Source: an uncultured Hungatella sp. (GTDB lineage: Bacteria > Bacillota > Clostridia > Lachnospirales > Lachnospiraceae). Taken from it: DNA of 64,000 nucleotides. The notes under the pieces are model-generated. The model made no database searches. It worked only from the letters and a program-made list of their open reading frames with translations, and was not told where the DNA came from. Shown one piece after another: positions 33,521-42,238 of the stretch (position 1 is its first letter; every line of letters starts with the position of its first letter). The DNA is taken from contig CATLBR010000001.1 of the NCBI GenBank assembly GCA_949879795.1, positions 62,001 through 126,000 on the forward strand, read 5' to 3'. The position numbers were made by a program, and so were the translations under genes.

Positions 33521-34855
33521 ATGAAAGGGCATAAGGATACTATATATAAGACCGTTTATCAATACAATCGTGTTCCGATTTCCGCCGCTGACATGGAGCG
33601 GATGCAGGAGATCGCCAGGGATTGCAGGGAGGTCAGGAATTATGTCTATGACCGTTACAGCAGCATCCACAGCCTCTCGAAGATCTATCCGGGTTATACA
33701 GTGCAGAATGAGATGACCAGGTGCGGGCTGAGGGAAAGGCTGGGCCTTCCGTCTGTGTATTTTTATTTATCCATCTTTGATGCCCTGGGAGATATCAAAG
33801 GCCGATGGGAGAGGATAAAAAGCCAGATCGAAAAAAATATTCGTGACAATCCGAACCTGACGCCCCAGGACAGACATTACCTGCGTTTTGTGATGAAGCA
33901 GAGCCAGTGCTTCGAGTCGATTCTTGCGGGAGGGAAACCGGAACTAAAAGGAAATTGGAAAGAAAGTTATGAGACTGTCTGTATGGGTGTGGATACTCAC
34001 AGGCTGGATCAGTATCTCCGCAGACAGGTGCGCCGCCATCTGGTCAAACCTCATACCGATACGGCGGACGGATTTCCCGTTTCCCCCAAAGGATACCGAT
34101 ATGGGGATCATGGAATCTATCTTTCCATGAAGGAAAACCGAAAAAGGCTTTTTATTCCTCTGACAGATAACAATCGGTACTCAAGGCAGATTTACATCCT
34201 GCTTTATCCTGAAGAAAACAGGATTATGATTAACGTCCCTGTGGAAGTGAGACAGAGGCATCCTGCAGGGTATGACGGGGAGACAGGGCTGGCCATGGGG
34301 CTTAAGTGCATGTTTGTGACGGACCAGGGCAGGGCCTACGGGGAGAGATATCTGGAATACCAGTCGGCTCTCACAGACTATGTACGGGAAAGGCTGCCGC
34401 GCCACCAGAGAAATGCGAAAACAAATCCAGGAATGAAAAAGTATAATGCCGGGAAGGCCAGACTGGAAAAAGCGATGCATGATTATGTGAATGGGGAGAT
34501 CAACAGGCTGTTGGAAACGGAAAGACCAGGGACTGTTTATCTGCCGAAGCTGCCCGCCCAGTCAAAGGCCGGTTACAACGGCCGGGTGAACGCCACAGTG
34601 AATATGTGGCAGAAGGGATTCGTAAAACGCAGGCTGGCCCAGAAGTGCAGGGAACGTTCCATCGAGCTGGTGGAGGTGTTCGGGAAAGGGATCAGCAGCC
34701 AGTGCAGCCGGTGCGGGGCGGAGGGCGAGAAGAAAGAGGATATGTTTCGGTGTCCGGCTTGCAGATTGGAACTGAAGGAGAGAGAGAATACCGCGAGAAA
34801 TGTTCTGAAAAGGGGACAGGCGAGGCGGGAAAAAAGAGAGCGAGGTTCATTGTGA
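33521..34855 (+). CDS. Nuclease-dead TnpB-family (IS605 OrfB-like) protein
   Basis: 444 residues from the ATG at 33521 (an in-frame GTG at 33503 is possible; neither has a good RBS). The TnpB fold is recognisable: N-terminal REC-like helices, a RuvC-like region, and a C-terminal zinc finger CSRCG/CPAC (C395, C398, C411, C414). All three RuvC acidic positions are changed: GIDLG-type Asp is Ala258 (GLAMGLK), the IVxED-type Glu is Pro342 (VYLPKLP), and the DRDxNAA Asp is Arg421 (KERENTARN). Glu420/422 are nearby but the other two sites are clearly lost. It likely binds RNA/DNA without cutting, as described for TldR proteins. No TnpA is adjacent. Confidence 0.82.
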   Translation: MKGHKDTIYKTVYQYNRVPISAADMERMQEIARDCREVRNYVYDRYSSIHSLSKIYPGYTVQNEMTRCGLRERLGLPSVYFYLSIFDALGDIKGRWERIKSQIEKNIRDNPNLTPQDRHYLRFVMKQSQCFESILAGGKPELKGNWKESYETVCMGVDTHRLDQYLRRQVRRHLVKPHTDTADGFPVSPKGYRYGDHGIYLSMKENRKRLFIPLTDNNRYSRQIYILLYPEENRIMINVPVEVRQRHPAGYDGETGLAMGLKCMFVTDQGRAYGERYLEYQSALTDYVRERLPRHQRNAKTNPGMKKYNAGKARLEKAMHDYVNGEINRLLETERPGTVYLPKLPAQSKAGYNGRVNATVNMWQKGFVKRRLAQKCRERSIELVEVFGKGISSQCSRCGAEGEKKEDMFRCPACRLELKERENTARNVLKRGQARREKRERGSL

Positions 34856-34869
34856 GGGATTTTGCGGAT

Positions 34870-35031
34870 GAACGTGTCGTAAGGCGCGTTTGACCGAAAC
34901 TGCAGTGCAGGAATAGGAACGCAGGAGACTTCTTTTGATAGAAAAACAAGAACGGCGTTAGAAGCCGGTTCTTTCGGGAACCGGGTATTGGGTACGCCAA
35001 GACCTGTGGGAACTTCCAGGCGGGATTTTTT
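34870..35031 (+). ncRNA. Candidate omega-RNA/guide-RNA-like structured RNA downstream of the TnpB-like gene
   Basis: The stretch contains the GAAGCC-plus-hairpin arrangement common at the 3' end of TnpB omega-RNA scaffolds: CCGGTTC (34965-34971) pairs with GAACCGG (34978-34984) around a UUCG-type loop. GGCGT (34954-34958) and ACGCC (34994-34998) enclose it. Another small hairpin (CCTG/CAGG, 35003-35020) and a T-run end it at ~35031. A guide would be expected just after 34984. The placement follows established TnpB biology; that it is a functional guide RNA is inference. Confidence 0.35.
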
Positions 35032-35110
35032 GTGTGGGAGAAGTACCGGGAGCGAAGCGGGCGGGACGGTGACGACCTGCCGGCATCACCCTGTTGGAGT
35101 GGGTGACGAA

Positions 35111-35209
35111 ATGTGCCTTATTAAAATGATTATATCGCTTGTGGGAATTGGTTTTTCCTTAGAGTTGATGTTTGGAGGTGATTCTATCCCGATAACGGGT
35201 GGAATATAG
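35111..35209 (+). CDS. Small hydrophobic peptide ORF
   Basis: A 32-codon ORF (MCLIKMIISLVGIGFSLELM at the start) encodes one hydrophobic segment and a polar tail. It lies between the structured RNA and the membrane-anchored protein, 41 bases before the latter. A TCACCC/GGGTGA hairpin sits just before it. RBS is weak (GGGTGACGA), so it may be a leader peptide or not translated. Confidence 0.3.
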   Translation: MCLIKMIISLVGIGFSLELMFGGDSIPITGGI

Positions 35210-35250
35210 TCTCGGAAACGGAGACAAAAGCAAGATGGAGGTGTGCTGCA

Positions 35251-35781
35251 ATGGAGAAAGACACAGGGCAAAACAAGTCACTTGGGAAAGGAGGGAAAAT
35301 AGCGATTTTTGCCGGTATAGCGGTTATCATTGCCCTTCTGGGTGTGATCATCCTGTTGCTTCTTCGGGGACGAAATGAAGAAGAACCGAGACGTAATGTT
35401 GTGATTACGCCAGACAACGTGGAGGAAGTGGTTCAGGAGATGCTGACTCAGGAATTCGTGGAGCCAGGATATTATAGTGCTTCTATGACCAATATATGGC
35501 ATTTCGCGACTGGTGACGCAGTGTCGGAGGATGCGTTTGTTGAAAACAAAGAAGAAAATACAAATGATGTATATTTTGATGTTTTTCTTGCGGAAGATGA
35601 AGAAACTCCTATACTGCAGTCCCCTGTAATCCCAAGGGGAGCGGAATTAGATAATATAGCGCTTGATACCCCTCTGGAGGCTGGAACCTATGACTGTGTG
35701 ATGGTTTATCATTTGGTAGATGATGAGCAGAATACAATCAGTACACTTCGTGTAGGCATCACGATTATCGTGGAGCAGTAA
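35251..35781 (+). CDS. Single-pass membrane-anchored extracytoplasmic protein
   Basis: 176 residues; GGAGGTG before the ATG. A basic N-terminus and one transmembrane helix (IAIFAGIAVIIALLGVIILL, ~17-38) anchor an acidic extracytoplasmic beta-rich domain (EFVEPGYYSASMTNIWHFAT; PLEAGTYDCVMVYHLVDDEQ). It is followed 72 bases later by a secreted protein and probably acts as its accessory or anchor. The family is familiar from Lachnospiraceae surface loci but I know no function. Confidence 0.7.
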   Translation: MEKDTGQNKSLGKGGKIAIFAGIAVIIALLGVIILLLLRGRNEEEPRRNVVITPDNVEEVVQEMLTQEFVEPGYYSASMTNIWHFATGDAVSEDAFVENKEENTNDVYFDVFLAEDEETPILQSPVIPRGAELDNIALDTPLEAGTYDCVMVYHLVDDEQNTISTLRVGITIIVEQ

Positions 35782-35853
35782 AAAGTAGTAACCCCTGCCA
35801 GGGATGACGGGGGAGACAAAGATGATTCAATGAAAATGAGGAGGAAGAGATTT

Positions 35854-36999
35854 ATGCGCAAATTAAAAAGAGCAGTAGCAATTACAATGGCGGCTACGAT
35901 GTTGTTGGGTAGTTCTCTTACAGCTTTTGCAGCAGGTGAGACTAGCGGTGAGTCGGTAGGTACAGGTGCTTCAGAAGGGCATGTCGATAAAAAAGTGACG
36001 AATGTAGTACTTCCTACATTAGTAGAAGGAGCTGCATCTGCGTTTAATTATACGATGGACCCAGAAGGTCTTGTAAGCGGAACAGATCATGCGAAGTATG
36101 AAAATGCGATATTCCCAGCAGATGGAGATACTGGCGTTTATTTCAATAATGGTAAAAAGGGCGGTGACGGTGTTGATAAAGAGAATACCGTATATGCTAA
36201 CTCAAGTATTTCTCTGGAAGCTGTAAATAAGAGCAGTCATGCAATTAATTTAACAGTAAAGGCAGAAGCAGTGAGCGCAGATACGGATATTCCGCTTGTC
36301 GCAAAAGATGCCCTTGCAGGAGCGACCGATGCATCACTTTACCTTGGTCTGATTGTTGATACAGAAGCTGCTGTAGCTATAACAAAAGATGCGGTAGCTA
36401 CGAAAACTGTAAGCGTTGGTGGAACGGACGCTAACTTTAAGGTTGCTGCAAATGCCGATAAAGATGGATATGAGTATCGTGAACTTACGCTTACAGAGTG
36501 GCAGGGCCTTGATGGTAATACTGGTAAGACTCAAAGTGATATGGATGCAACATGGAGTAAAGCTACCTTTAAACTGGAAGGTGCCACAACCACAAATAAG
36601 GTTATCACATCAACTACAACCGCACCCAATGTTAAGGTGACTTGGAGTTGGGTGGATCCGACTGCAAATGCAGCGCCGAGTATTGCTGTGACTACATATA
36701 ATAATGTGAATATGGGCAGTGCGGAAGGTGGAGATGTAGCAGTTCAGGTTAATCTTGGAATAGGAACATTGGCGGCAACGGGTATTGCAAGCGTTAAACG
36801 AGGAAATGATGCTTTAGCAGCAAATATGTACTCATTTGACTCCACAACCAAGGTGCTTACATTGTCCAGGGCAAATGTGTTGCAATATTGGAATATGGAT
36901 TCCGTAACACTAACCGTAACATTTGAAGGGGAGGCAGCTTCAACACCAACGACAGTTAATATTATCCTGAATAAAGGTGCGGCAAGTGCAAGCGACTGA
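35854..36999 (+). CDS. Secreted surface structural protein (pilin- or S-layer-like)
   Basis: 381 residues. GAGGAGGAAG before the ATG at 35854 decides this start over the in-frame ATG at 35830. A signal peptide ending in LTAFAAG is followed by a Thr/Ala/Asn-rich, almost Cys-free beta-type protein (VTNVVLPTLVEGAASAFNYT; NTVYANSSISLEAVNKSSHA). No LPxTG sorting signal is visible, so anchoring may depend on the preceding membrane protein. Composition and high predicted secretion suggest an abundant surface layer or filament subunit. It lies downstream of the candidate DNA switch and may be phase variable. Confidence 0.72.
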   Translation: MRKLKRAVAITMAATMLLGSSLTAFAAGETSGESVGTGASEGHVDKKVTNVVLPTLVEGAASAFNYTMDPEGLVSGTDHAKYENAIFPADGDTGVYFNNGKKGGDGVDKENTVYANSSISLEAVNKSSHAINLTVKAEAVSADTDIPLVAKDALAGATDASLYLGLIVDTEAAVAITKDAVATKTVSVGGTDANFKVAANADKDGYEYRELTLTEWQGLDGNTGKTQSDMDATWSKATFKLEGATTTNKVITSTTTAPNVKVTWSWVDPTANAAPSIAVTTYNNVNMGSAEGGDVAVQVNLGIGTLAATGIASVKRGNDALAANMYSFDSTTKVLTLSRANVLQYWNMDSVTLTVTFEGEAASTPTTVNIILNKGAASASD

Positions 37000-37032
37000 T
37001 GCCGCAGAAAATAAGCTGATGAATGATTATAG

Positions 37033-37068
37033 GGCGAGGTTTTTTTATGTCGAATAGATGGCCTCGCC
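37033..37068. terminator. Hairpin between surface-protein gene and glycan cluster
   Basis: GGCGAGG (37033-37039) pairs with CCTCGCC (37062-37068); a T-run inside the loop follows the left arm. Confidence 0.4.
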
Positions 37069-37097
37069 TCTATTCTGTTTAGAGGGAAAGAAAATTT

Positions 37098-38252
37098 ATG
37101 GGAATTCAATTATTTAAACCGCATTACGAGATAGAGGAGTGCCTTAAAGAAATACGTGATTGTCTGGAAAAGGGTTGGACAGGGTTGGGGTATAAGACTG
37201 TAGAATTTGAAAAGGCATGGAAAGAATATACGAGATTACCGTTTGCGTATCATGTAAATTCTGCGACTATAGGTTTGTATTTTGCTGTTGATATCTTAAA
37301 AGAACGATATGGATGGAGCGATGGAGATGAGATTATAACAACACCATTAACTTTTGTTTCCACCAATCATGCGATTCTCAAATCAAATTTGACACCAGTT
37401 TTTGCAGATATAGATGAGACACTATGCCTTTCTCCGCATTCTGTCAGGGAGAAAGTCACAGAGAAAAGCCGTGCTGTAATGTTTGTTGGAATGGGGGGCA
37501 ATACAGGAAACTATAAAGAAATTGTGGAAATTTGTAAAGAAAATGGACTGGCATTAATCTTAGATGCAGCGCATATGGCTGGAACAAGATTGAACGGGGA
37601 AATACCTGGAAAGGAAGCAGAGGCAGTCATCTATTCATTTCAGGCAGTAAAGAATCTTCCGACAGCAGATAGTGGGATGTTATGTTTTAGAGATGGTGAT
37701 TTGGATGCCATAGCGCGTAAAAAAGGGTGGTTGGGAATTAATAAAGATACCTATACTCGCACAAGTGATGCCGGGAATTATAAGTGGAGATATGAAGTTG
37801 ATTATGTTGGGGACAAGGCTCATGGAAATTCTGTAATGGCTGCAATTGGTTTGGCACAATTAAAGTTTTTAGATCGTGACAATGCATACAGACGTCAGAT
37901 TGCCACATGGTATAGGGAGCAATTACAAGGTCATGAGGAATATATAAGGACAATACCGATTGCTAAGGGATGCGAGTCCTCTACACATCTTTTCCAAGTA
38001 CTGGTGAATAATAGAGACGAGGTAATGATGCGGTTAAATTCACAGGATATTTTTCCAGGTGTGCATTATACAAATAACCAGAAGTATTCTATGTATCGGG
38101 ATAAAGGAAAAAAGTGCCCATATGCTGAGTATGTAAGTGAACATGTCATTTCGTTGCCGATGCATATGGAGTTAACCTATGAGGATGTAATATATATTTC
38201 AAAGTTACTGGTAGAGTCAGCAGAATATAAATTAGATGGAATAGATAAATAG
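37098..38252 (+). CDS. DegT/DnrJ/EryC1/StrS-family PLP aminotransferase
   Basis: 384 residues of the sugar aminotransferase fold. Features are FVSTNHAILKSNLTPVFADI, LILDAAHMAGT (cofactor Asp), and YSFQAVKNLPTADSGML, where the Lys would bind PLP. Such enzymes aminate nucleotide keto-sugars. First gene of the AT-rich glycan cluster; RBS AGGGAAAG. It ends one base before the next gene, so the two are translationally linked. The exact sugar is unknown. Confidence 0.9.
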   Translation: MGIQLFKPHYEIEECLKEIRDCLEKGWTGLGYKTVEFEKAWKEYTRLPFAYHVNSATIGLYFAVDILKERYGWSDGDEIITTPLTFVSTNHAILKSNLTPVFADIDETLCLSPHSVREKVTEKSRAVMFVGMGGNTGNYKEIVEICKENGLALILDAAHMAGTRLNGEIPGKEAEAVIYSFQAVKNLPTADSGMLCFRDGDLDAIARKKGWLGINKDTYTRTSDAGNYKWRYEVDYVGDKAHGNSVMAAIGLAQLKFLDRDNAYRRQIATWYREQLQGHEEYIRTIPIAKGCESSTHLFQVLVNNRDEVMMRLNSQDIFPGVHYTNNQKYSMYRDKGKKCPYAEYVSEHVISLPMHMELTYEDVIYISKLLVESAEYKLDGIDK

Positions 38253-38253
38253 G

Positions 38254-39033
38254 ATGCGATTTGCGGTGATTTCAGATATTCATGGTAATTACGAAGCATT
38301 GGTAAAGGCGATGGCAGTGATAAGAAGAAGGGAAGTAGATAGGATCATCTGCCTTGGCGATGTAATTGGATATGGAGCAAATCCAAACGAGTGTCTGGAA
38401 TATATTAAAAAAAATATTGATATTGTTTTGTGCGGAAACCATGATCTTTATCAAGTAAAGAAATCAGATAGTGTTGGTAACCTATGCAGAATATCTACAG
38501 AGTGGACTAAAAAAAACCTTAACCTCGAATGGATAGATTATCTAAGATCGCTGCCAATATCATATTCATGGAAAAGATATGGCTTTTACCATACAGTAAT
38601 AACAAGTGGTGAAGAATGGCCATATCTAAATGATTTGAATGATATTTTGTCAGCTTTTTCTAGTAGGGAAAGGGTGTGTTTTTATGGGCATACGCATCGC
38701 TCACGCGTGACGATGATTGAAAATGGTAAAGTGGTGAGTGACAACTATCCTGTAAAGACAATGTCTTTCGAAATCAATTTAAAGACGCAAAGAGCATTTA
38801 TAAATCCAGGAAGCATAGGACAACAACGAGACAATAAGACGGATTTGTCGTTTGCGATATGCGAGCAGGAAAAGAATGTATTGAAGGTAAATATTGAACG
38901 GCATCGATATTGCGCGATAAAAACATATATGAAAATTAGGTTTCAAGGATGCGGTAGTGAAGTGGCTGATTATTTAATTCGTGAATATGATAAAAAGAGG
39001 CTATATGGAATGATAAGTGATTGGATCAATTAG
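38254..39033 (+). CDS. Calcineurin-like metallophosphoesterase (YfcE-type)
   Basis: 259 residues. Metal-binding motifs are intact: DIHGN near residue 8, GDVIGYG near 36, GNHD near 63 and GHTHR near 148. It hydrolyses a phosphoester; in a glycan cluster it may remove phosphate from a sugar intermediate, but the substrate cannot be read from the sequence. One base separates it from the aminotransferase. Confidence 0.9.
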   Translation: MRFAVISDIHGNYEALVKAMAVIRRREVDRIICLGDVIGYGANPNECLEYIKKNIDIVLCGNHDLYQVKKSDSVGNLCRISTEWTKKNLNLEWIDYLRSLPISYSWKRYGFYHTVITSGEEWPYLNDLNDILSAFSSRERVCFYGHTHRSRVTMIENGKVVSDNYPVKTMSFEINLKTQRAFINPGSIGQQRDNKTDLSFAICEQEKNVLKVNIERHRYCAIKTYMKIRFQGCGSEVADYLIREYDKKRLYGMISDWIN

Positions 39034-39074
39034 TTACAATAAAAATACAGGATTGAAAGAATAGGAATAATTTT

Positions 39075-39164
39075 ATGGATTATCATGTGTTATATAAAAA
39101 AATTCAAAAACATGGCAGTGGAATAAAACAGTTTTGTGATTCGCATGATAGACTTCTTTTATAA
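39075..39164 (+). pseudogene. Short remnant of a Rossmann-module protein N-terminus
   Basis: A 29-codon ORF (MDYHVLYKKIQKHGSGIKQF then CDSHDRLLL) ends where related proteins continue into the YGAG dinucleotide motif. Compare the gene at 46901, which starts with EEIVSFCHRHNSIFIYGAGE. No YGAG continuation exists in any frame after 39164, so this looks like a truncated copy. Confidence 0.4.
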
Positions 39165-39221
39165 GAGGAAGCTGCATAATAATAAAAAAATAGATTTATT
39201 TAAGAGGAAAAATAATATTTT

Positions 39222-40067
39222 ATGAATTGCTTACTGACAGGTGCAAGTGGATATATTGGGAAATATGTATGTAGTGAATTAAAACAAAGAAATATTATTT
39301 ATAAAAGCCCATCTAGGCAAGAATTGGATTTGTCAGATTATACTCAGGTATGTGATTATATAGAAACAAATAATATCAGCAATATTATTCATCTTGCGGC
39401 GAAAATTGACACAGATAATAGTTCAGATATTTTTGAAGGCAATATTCGTATGTTATATATACTTTTGAGATCCGCGATTGATAGGCAGATACAACACTTC
39501 ACATTTGTCAGCACCAATAATGTTTATGGAACAGAGTATAATGGAGTAATTAAAGAATCGGATCGCTGTGTTCCGTGTTTTTATAATGATTATGCGTTAT
39601 CGAAATACGTGGGAGAATTGATAGTAATGGATCAGATGCAAGAAAGTGCGGTGGACTATGCAATCGCCCGCGTTTCGGATGTATATGGTCCAAATCAAAA
39701 AAGAGGAGAATTAATAAAGCATATTATTCAAAATATGAGAAATGGTGTTTCGCAGGAGATATATGGGTCTGGAAAAAGGAAGAGAGATTATCTATATGTG
39801 GAAGATGCGGCCAGGGCACTGGTATATATAAGCGAACATCATCTGAATGGTATCTATAATGTGTCAACAGGAATTGGGACGAGCGTTTGTGAAGTGGTGG
39901 AATGTGCGGAACGTATTGTTAAATGTGGAATTAAGAAAATAGGGGTGAAACAAGAGAAAGAAGATAAAACTTGTATTGTACTTGATAATAGTAAGTTATC
40001 CCGTGAGGGTTATACATATACAATCAGTATAACTGATGGATTAAAGAAAATAATAAACGAAACGTAA
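39222..40067 (+). CDS. NAD-dependent epimerase/dehydratase (extended SDR)
   Basis: 281 residues. The NAD motif TGASGYIGK is at the start, and SDR catalytic residues appear as STNNVYG and YALSKYVGE (YxxxK). The segment RVSDVYGPNQKRGELIKHII is typical of nucleotide-sugar epimerases. Weak RBS (AAGAGGAAA). Probable sugar nucleotide epimerase or dehydratase for this cluster. Confidence 0.9.
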   Translation: MNCLLTGASGYIGKYVCSELKQRNIIYKSPSRQELDLSDYTQVCDYIETNNISNIIHLAAKIDTDNSSDIFEGNIRMLYILLRSAIDRQIQHFTFVSTNNVYGTEYNGVIKESDRCVPCFYNDYALSKYVGELIVMDQMQESAVDYAIARVSDVYGPNQKRGELIKHIIQNMRNGVSQEIYGSGKRKRDYLYVEDAARALVYISEHHLNGIYNVSTGIGTSVCEVVECAERIVKCGIKKIGVKQEKEDKTCIVLDNSKLSREGYTYTISITDGLKKIINET

Positions 40068-40083
40068 TAAGGTGAGTGAATCC

Positions 40084-41070
40084 ATGAATATTATGGTTAC
40101 TGGTGCGGGGAGCACGATGGGGCAGAGTGTAATAAAGGCACTTTTATTTTCTAAATATGGAAAAAGCATGAATTTATATGTGACAAATTCGGAGCCGCTT
40201 GGAGCTGGATATTTTATGACAGACCGGATTAGGGGTAGGTACATTGTACCAGTTGCAAAAGATCACGCATATGTTGACGCGATAATAAAAATATGTCGCG
40301 AACACCAGATAAGAGCGGTCTTTTCGGGAACTGAACACGAAATAAGAGCGTTGTCTGCCGCGTCAGAAAGAATATATGATGAAACAGGCGCAAAAGTAAT
40401 GCTGTCCAGATCTGAGATAGTAGAAATGGGGACTGATAAATATAAAACATATCTGTTTTTTAAAAAGCGTGGGCTTTGTTTCCCTAAAACAGCTTTATAT
40501 AAGGACTATAAAAACTTTATTCATGAGATAGGAGGCTTCCCTATTTTTATGAAGCCTAGAATTTCGTCTGCCTCAAGGAATATCTATGTGATCAGAAACG
40601 AGAAGGAACTGATTGAAAAAAAATTTGATGATGATGACAGGATTATTCTGCAAGAGTATTTGGATAGTGATATAGAATATACAGTTGAAGTGTTCTGCGA
40701 TAAGTCAGGAAAAGCAGTTGGCGTTATTCCGATGAAAAGAAAATTGGAATATGGAATGTCAATTTTTGGGGAAATTGATTGTAATGAGAACGTAATTGAT
40801 GAATGTAAAAAAATTGGAGAAGAAATCAAACCGGAAGGTGCTTTAAATATTCAACTGAAGATAGTAGGTGGAAAGATTGTGCCGTTTGAGATAAATACAC
40901 GATTTTCGTCAACGGAATGTGTGCGTGCTCATTACGGATTTAACGCGGTAGAAGCCGCGATTGATCATTATATATTAGATATGCCTGTTGAGTTAAACAA
41001 ATGGCGAACGGGTATGTTTATACGATATTGGGAAGAATGTTATTTTGAAAATGCAGATATTCCAAAATAG
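40084..41070 (+). CDS. ATP-grasp enzyme, carbamoyl-phosphate-synthase-like
   Basis: 328 residues; ATG at 40084 with AAGGTGAG upstream is preferred over the GTG at 40072. An N-terminal Rossmann-like domain (NIMVTGAGSTMGQSVIKALL) is followed by the ATP-grasp fold: FPIFMKPRISSASRNIY, IILQEYLDSDIEYTVEVFCD and the metal site VPFEINTRFSSTE. It probably ligates an amino acid or amine to a carboxylated sugar. Partner and substrate unknown. Four bases after the epimerase. Confidence 0.85.
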   Translation: MNIMVTGAGSTMGQSVIKALLFSKYGKSMNLYVTNSEPLGAGYFMTDRIRGRYIVPVAKDHAYVDAIIKICREHQIRAVFSGTEHEIRALSAASERIYDETGAKVMLSRSEIVEMGTDKYKTYLFFKKRGLCFPKTALYKDYKNFIHEIGGFPIFMKPRISSASRNIYVIRNEKELIEKKFDDDDRIILQEYLDSDIEYTVEVFCDKSGKAVGVIPMKRKLEYGMSIFGEIDCNENVIDECKKIGEEIKPEGALNIQLKIVGGKIVPFEINTRFSSTECVRAHYGFNAVEAAIDHYILDMPVELNKWRTGMFIRYWEECYFENADIPK

Positions 41071-41104
41071 ATAGAGTGAGTTTTATTGGAAAGAGGAAAC
41101 TTAT

Positions 41105-42199
41105 ATGAAACTTGGATGTATGGCTGGAGTTGAATATAAAGATAAAATAGTTTTTTCTTCAACATATCTGAATGGGCTTTTTGAATTGGATACAAAGACC
41201 AGAAAACTTCAATTTATAAAAACGATTGAAGGAGAGGCATGGGAGACACATTTATTTCGTAAAGCGTTTTTGTTTGGAGAAGAGGCCTGGTTTATCCCTC
41301 AAAGAGGTAATCATGTCATATGTGTTGACTTGAATACATATGACATAGAGTATTTTGAATTGCGATATAATAGAAAGTTCAATGAAACAGAGACATATCC
41401 ATATTATTATGCGTATATTGATGGGCTGATAGTTGATGAAAGATATTTATACTGTGTTCCAAACGGGCTTGACTCATTATTAGTGATTGATATGTGGGAG
41501 CATAGTGTCTCATCAGTTAATATTCTTAATAATCCAGAGCAAGATTTAATATATGGCGCGTATTTTTACCGGGGAAAAGTACATCTGTTGAGTCAAAAAG
41601 GTTTATTGGACAAAACAATTCTCGTAGATGGAAAAATTATTGTGGAAGACGAGGGAAACCTTGATTCCACCGGCTATTTATCTGTAGTACAGTCTGGGAT
41701 AAATTTATATTTAATTCCAGGAGGTGTAGGAACAGAAAAAACAAAGAGGCTGGCTCGAATTGATCTTACATCTGGAATAATTAATTATATCGATATGTCA
41801 GACGCTTCTGAGGAATATTATGGAGGGATCTTAGTACGCGATTGTCTGTTATTGTTGCCAGACAGTGGAACAGATATTTTAAAAATGGATATTAAAAATG
41901 GAATATCTGAAAAAGTAGCGTACCCAAAAGAATTAGAGAACTATTTTAAAAACTGCGATAATACCGCTCGTATAATAGCATCAAGAAAGAAAAAACTTAT
42001 TTCACTCATTCATACCGGATTCATAATTGAATTTGATGAAGAGGGAGATATAATAAATTATTATGATGTTAGTAAGGGTGAACACGAAGAAGTTCAAAAA
42101 GTAATATTAGAATATAAAAAGAAGAATATAAAATGTCCGCCTATTATAATGAAAGAAGATGAAGATTTATTCTTGAGTGAATATATACAGGTGGTTTAG
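41105..42199 (+). CDS. Beta-propeller-like protein of unknown function
   Basis: 364 residues with repeated short motifs spaced ~45-50 residues, such as GLFELDTKTRKLQFI, HVICVDLNTYDIEYF, SLLVIDMWEHSVSSV and DILKMDIKNGISEKV. These look like blades of a WD/NHL-type propeller. No signal peptide or membrane segment. It lies between an ATP-grasp and a Rossmann-module gene and could be a scaffold or lyase. AT-rich like its neighbours. Confidence 0.65.
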   Translation: MKLGCMAGVEYKDKIVFSSTYLNGLFELDTKTRKLQFIKTIEGEAWETHLFRKAFLFGEEAWFIPQRGNHVICVDLNTYDIEYFELRYNRKFNETETYPYYYAYIDGLIVDERYLYCVPNGLDSLLVIDMWEHSVSSVNILNNPEQDLIYGAYFYRGKVHLLSQKGLLDKTILVDGKIIVEDEGNLDSTGYLSVVQSGINLYLIPGGVGTEKTKRLARIDLTSGIINYIDMSDASEEYYGGILVRDCLLLLPDSGTDILKMDIKNGISEKVAYPKELENYFKNCDNTARIIASRKKKLISLIHTGFIIEFDEEGDIINYYDVSKGEHEEVQKVILEYKKKNIKCPPIIMKEDEDLFLSEYIQVV

Positions 42200-42238
42200 C
42201 GGATCTTATATAAAGAATGAAAAGGATAAGAAAAAATA

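Noticed and set aside
33521-34855. Active IS200/IS605 insertion sequence
   Set aside because: There is no TnpA transposase and the RuvC acidic residues are gone, so it is not an active nuclease copy.
31935-37000. Integrative conjugative element or prophage
   Set aside because: An integrase is present, but no relaxase, excisionase, type IV secretion, capsid or portal genes. The flanking repeats are inverted rather than direct.
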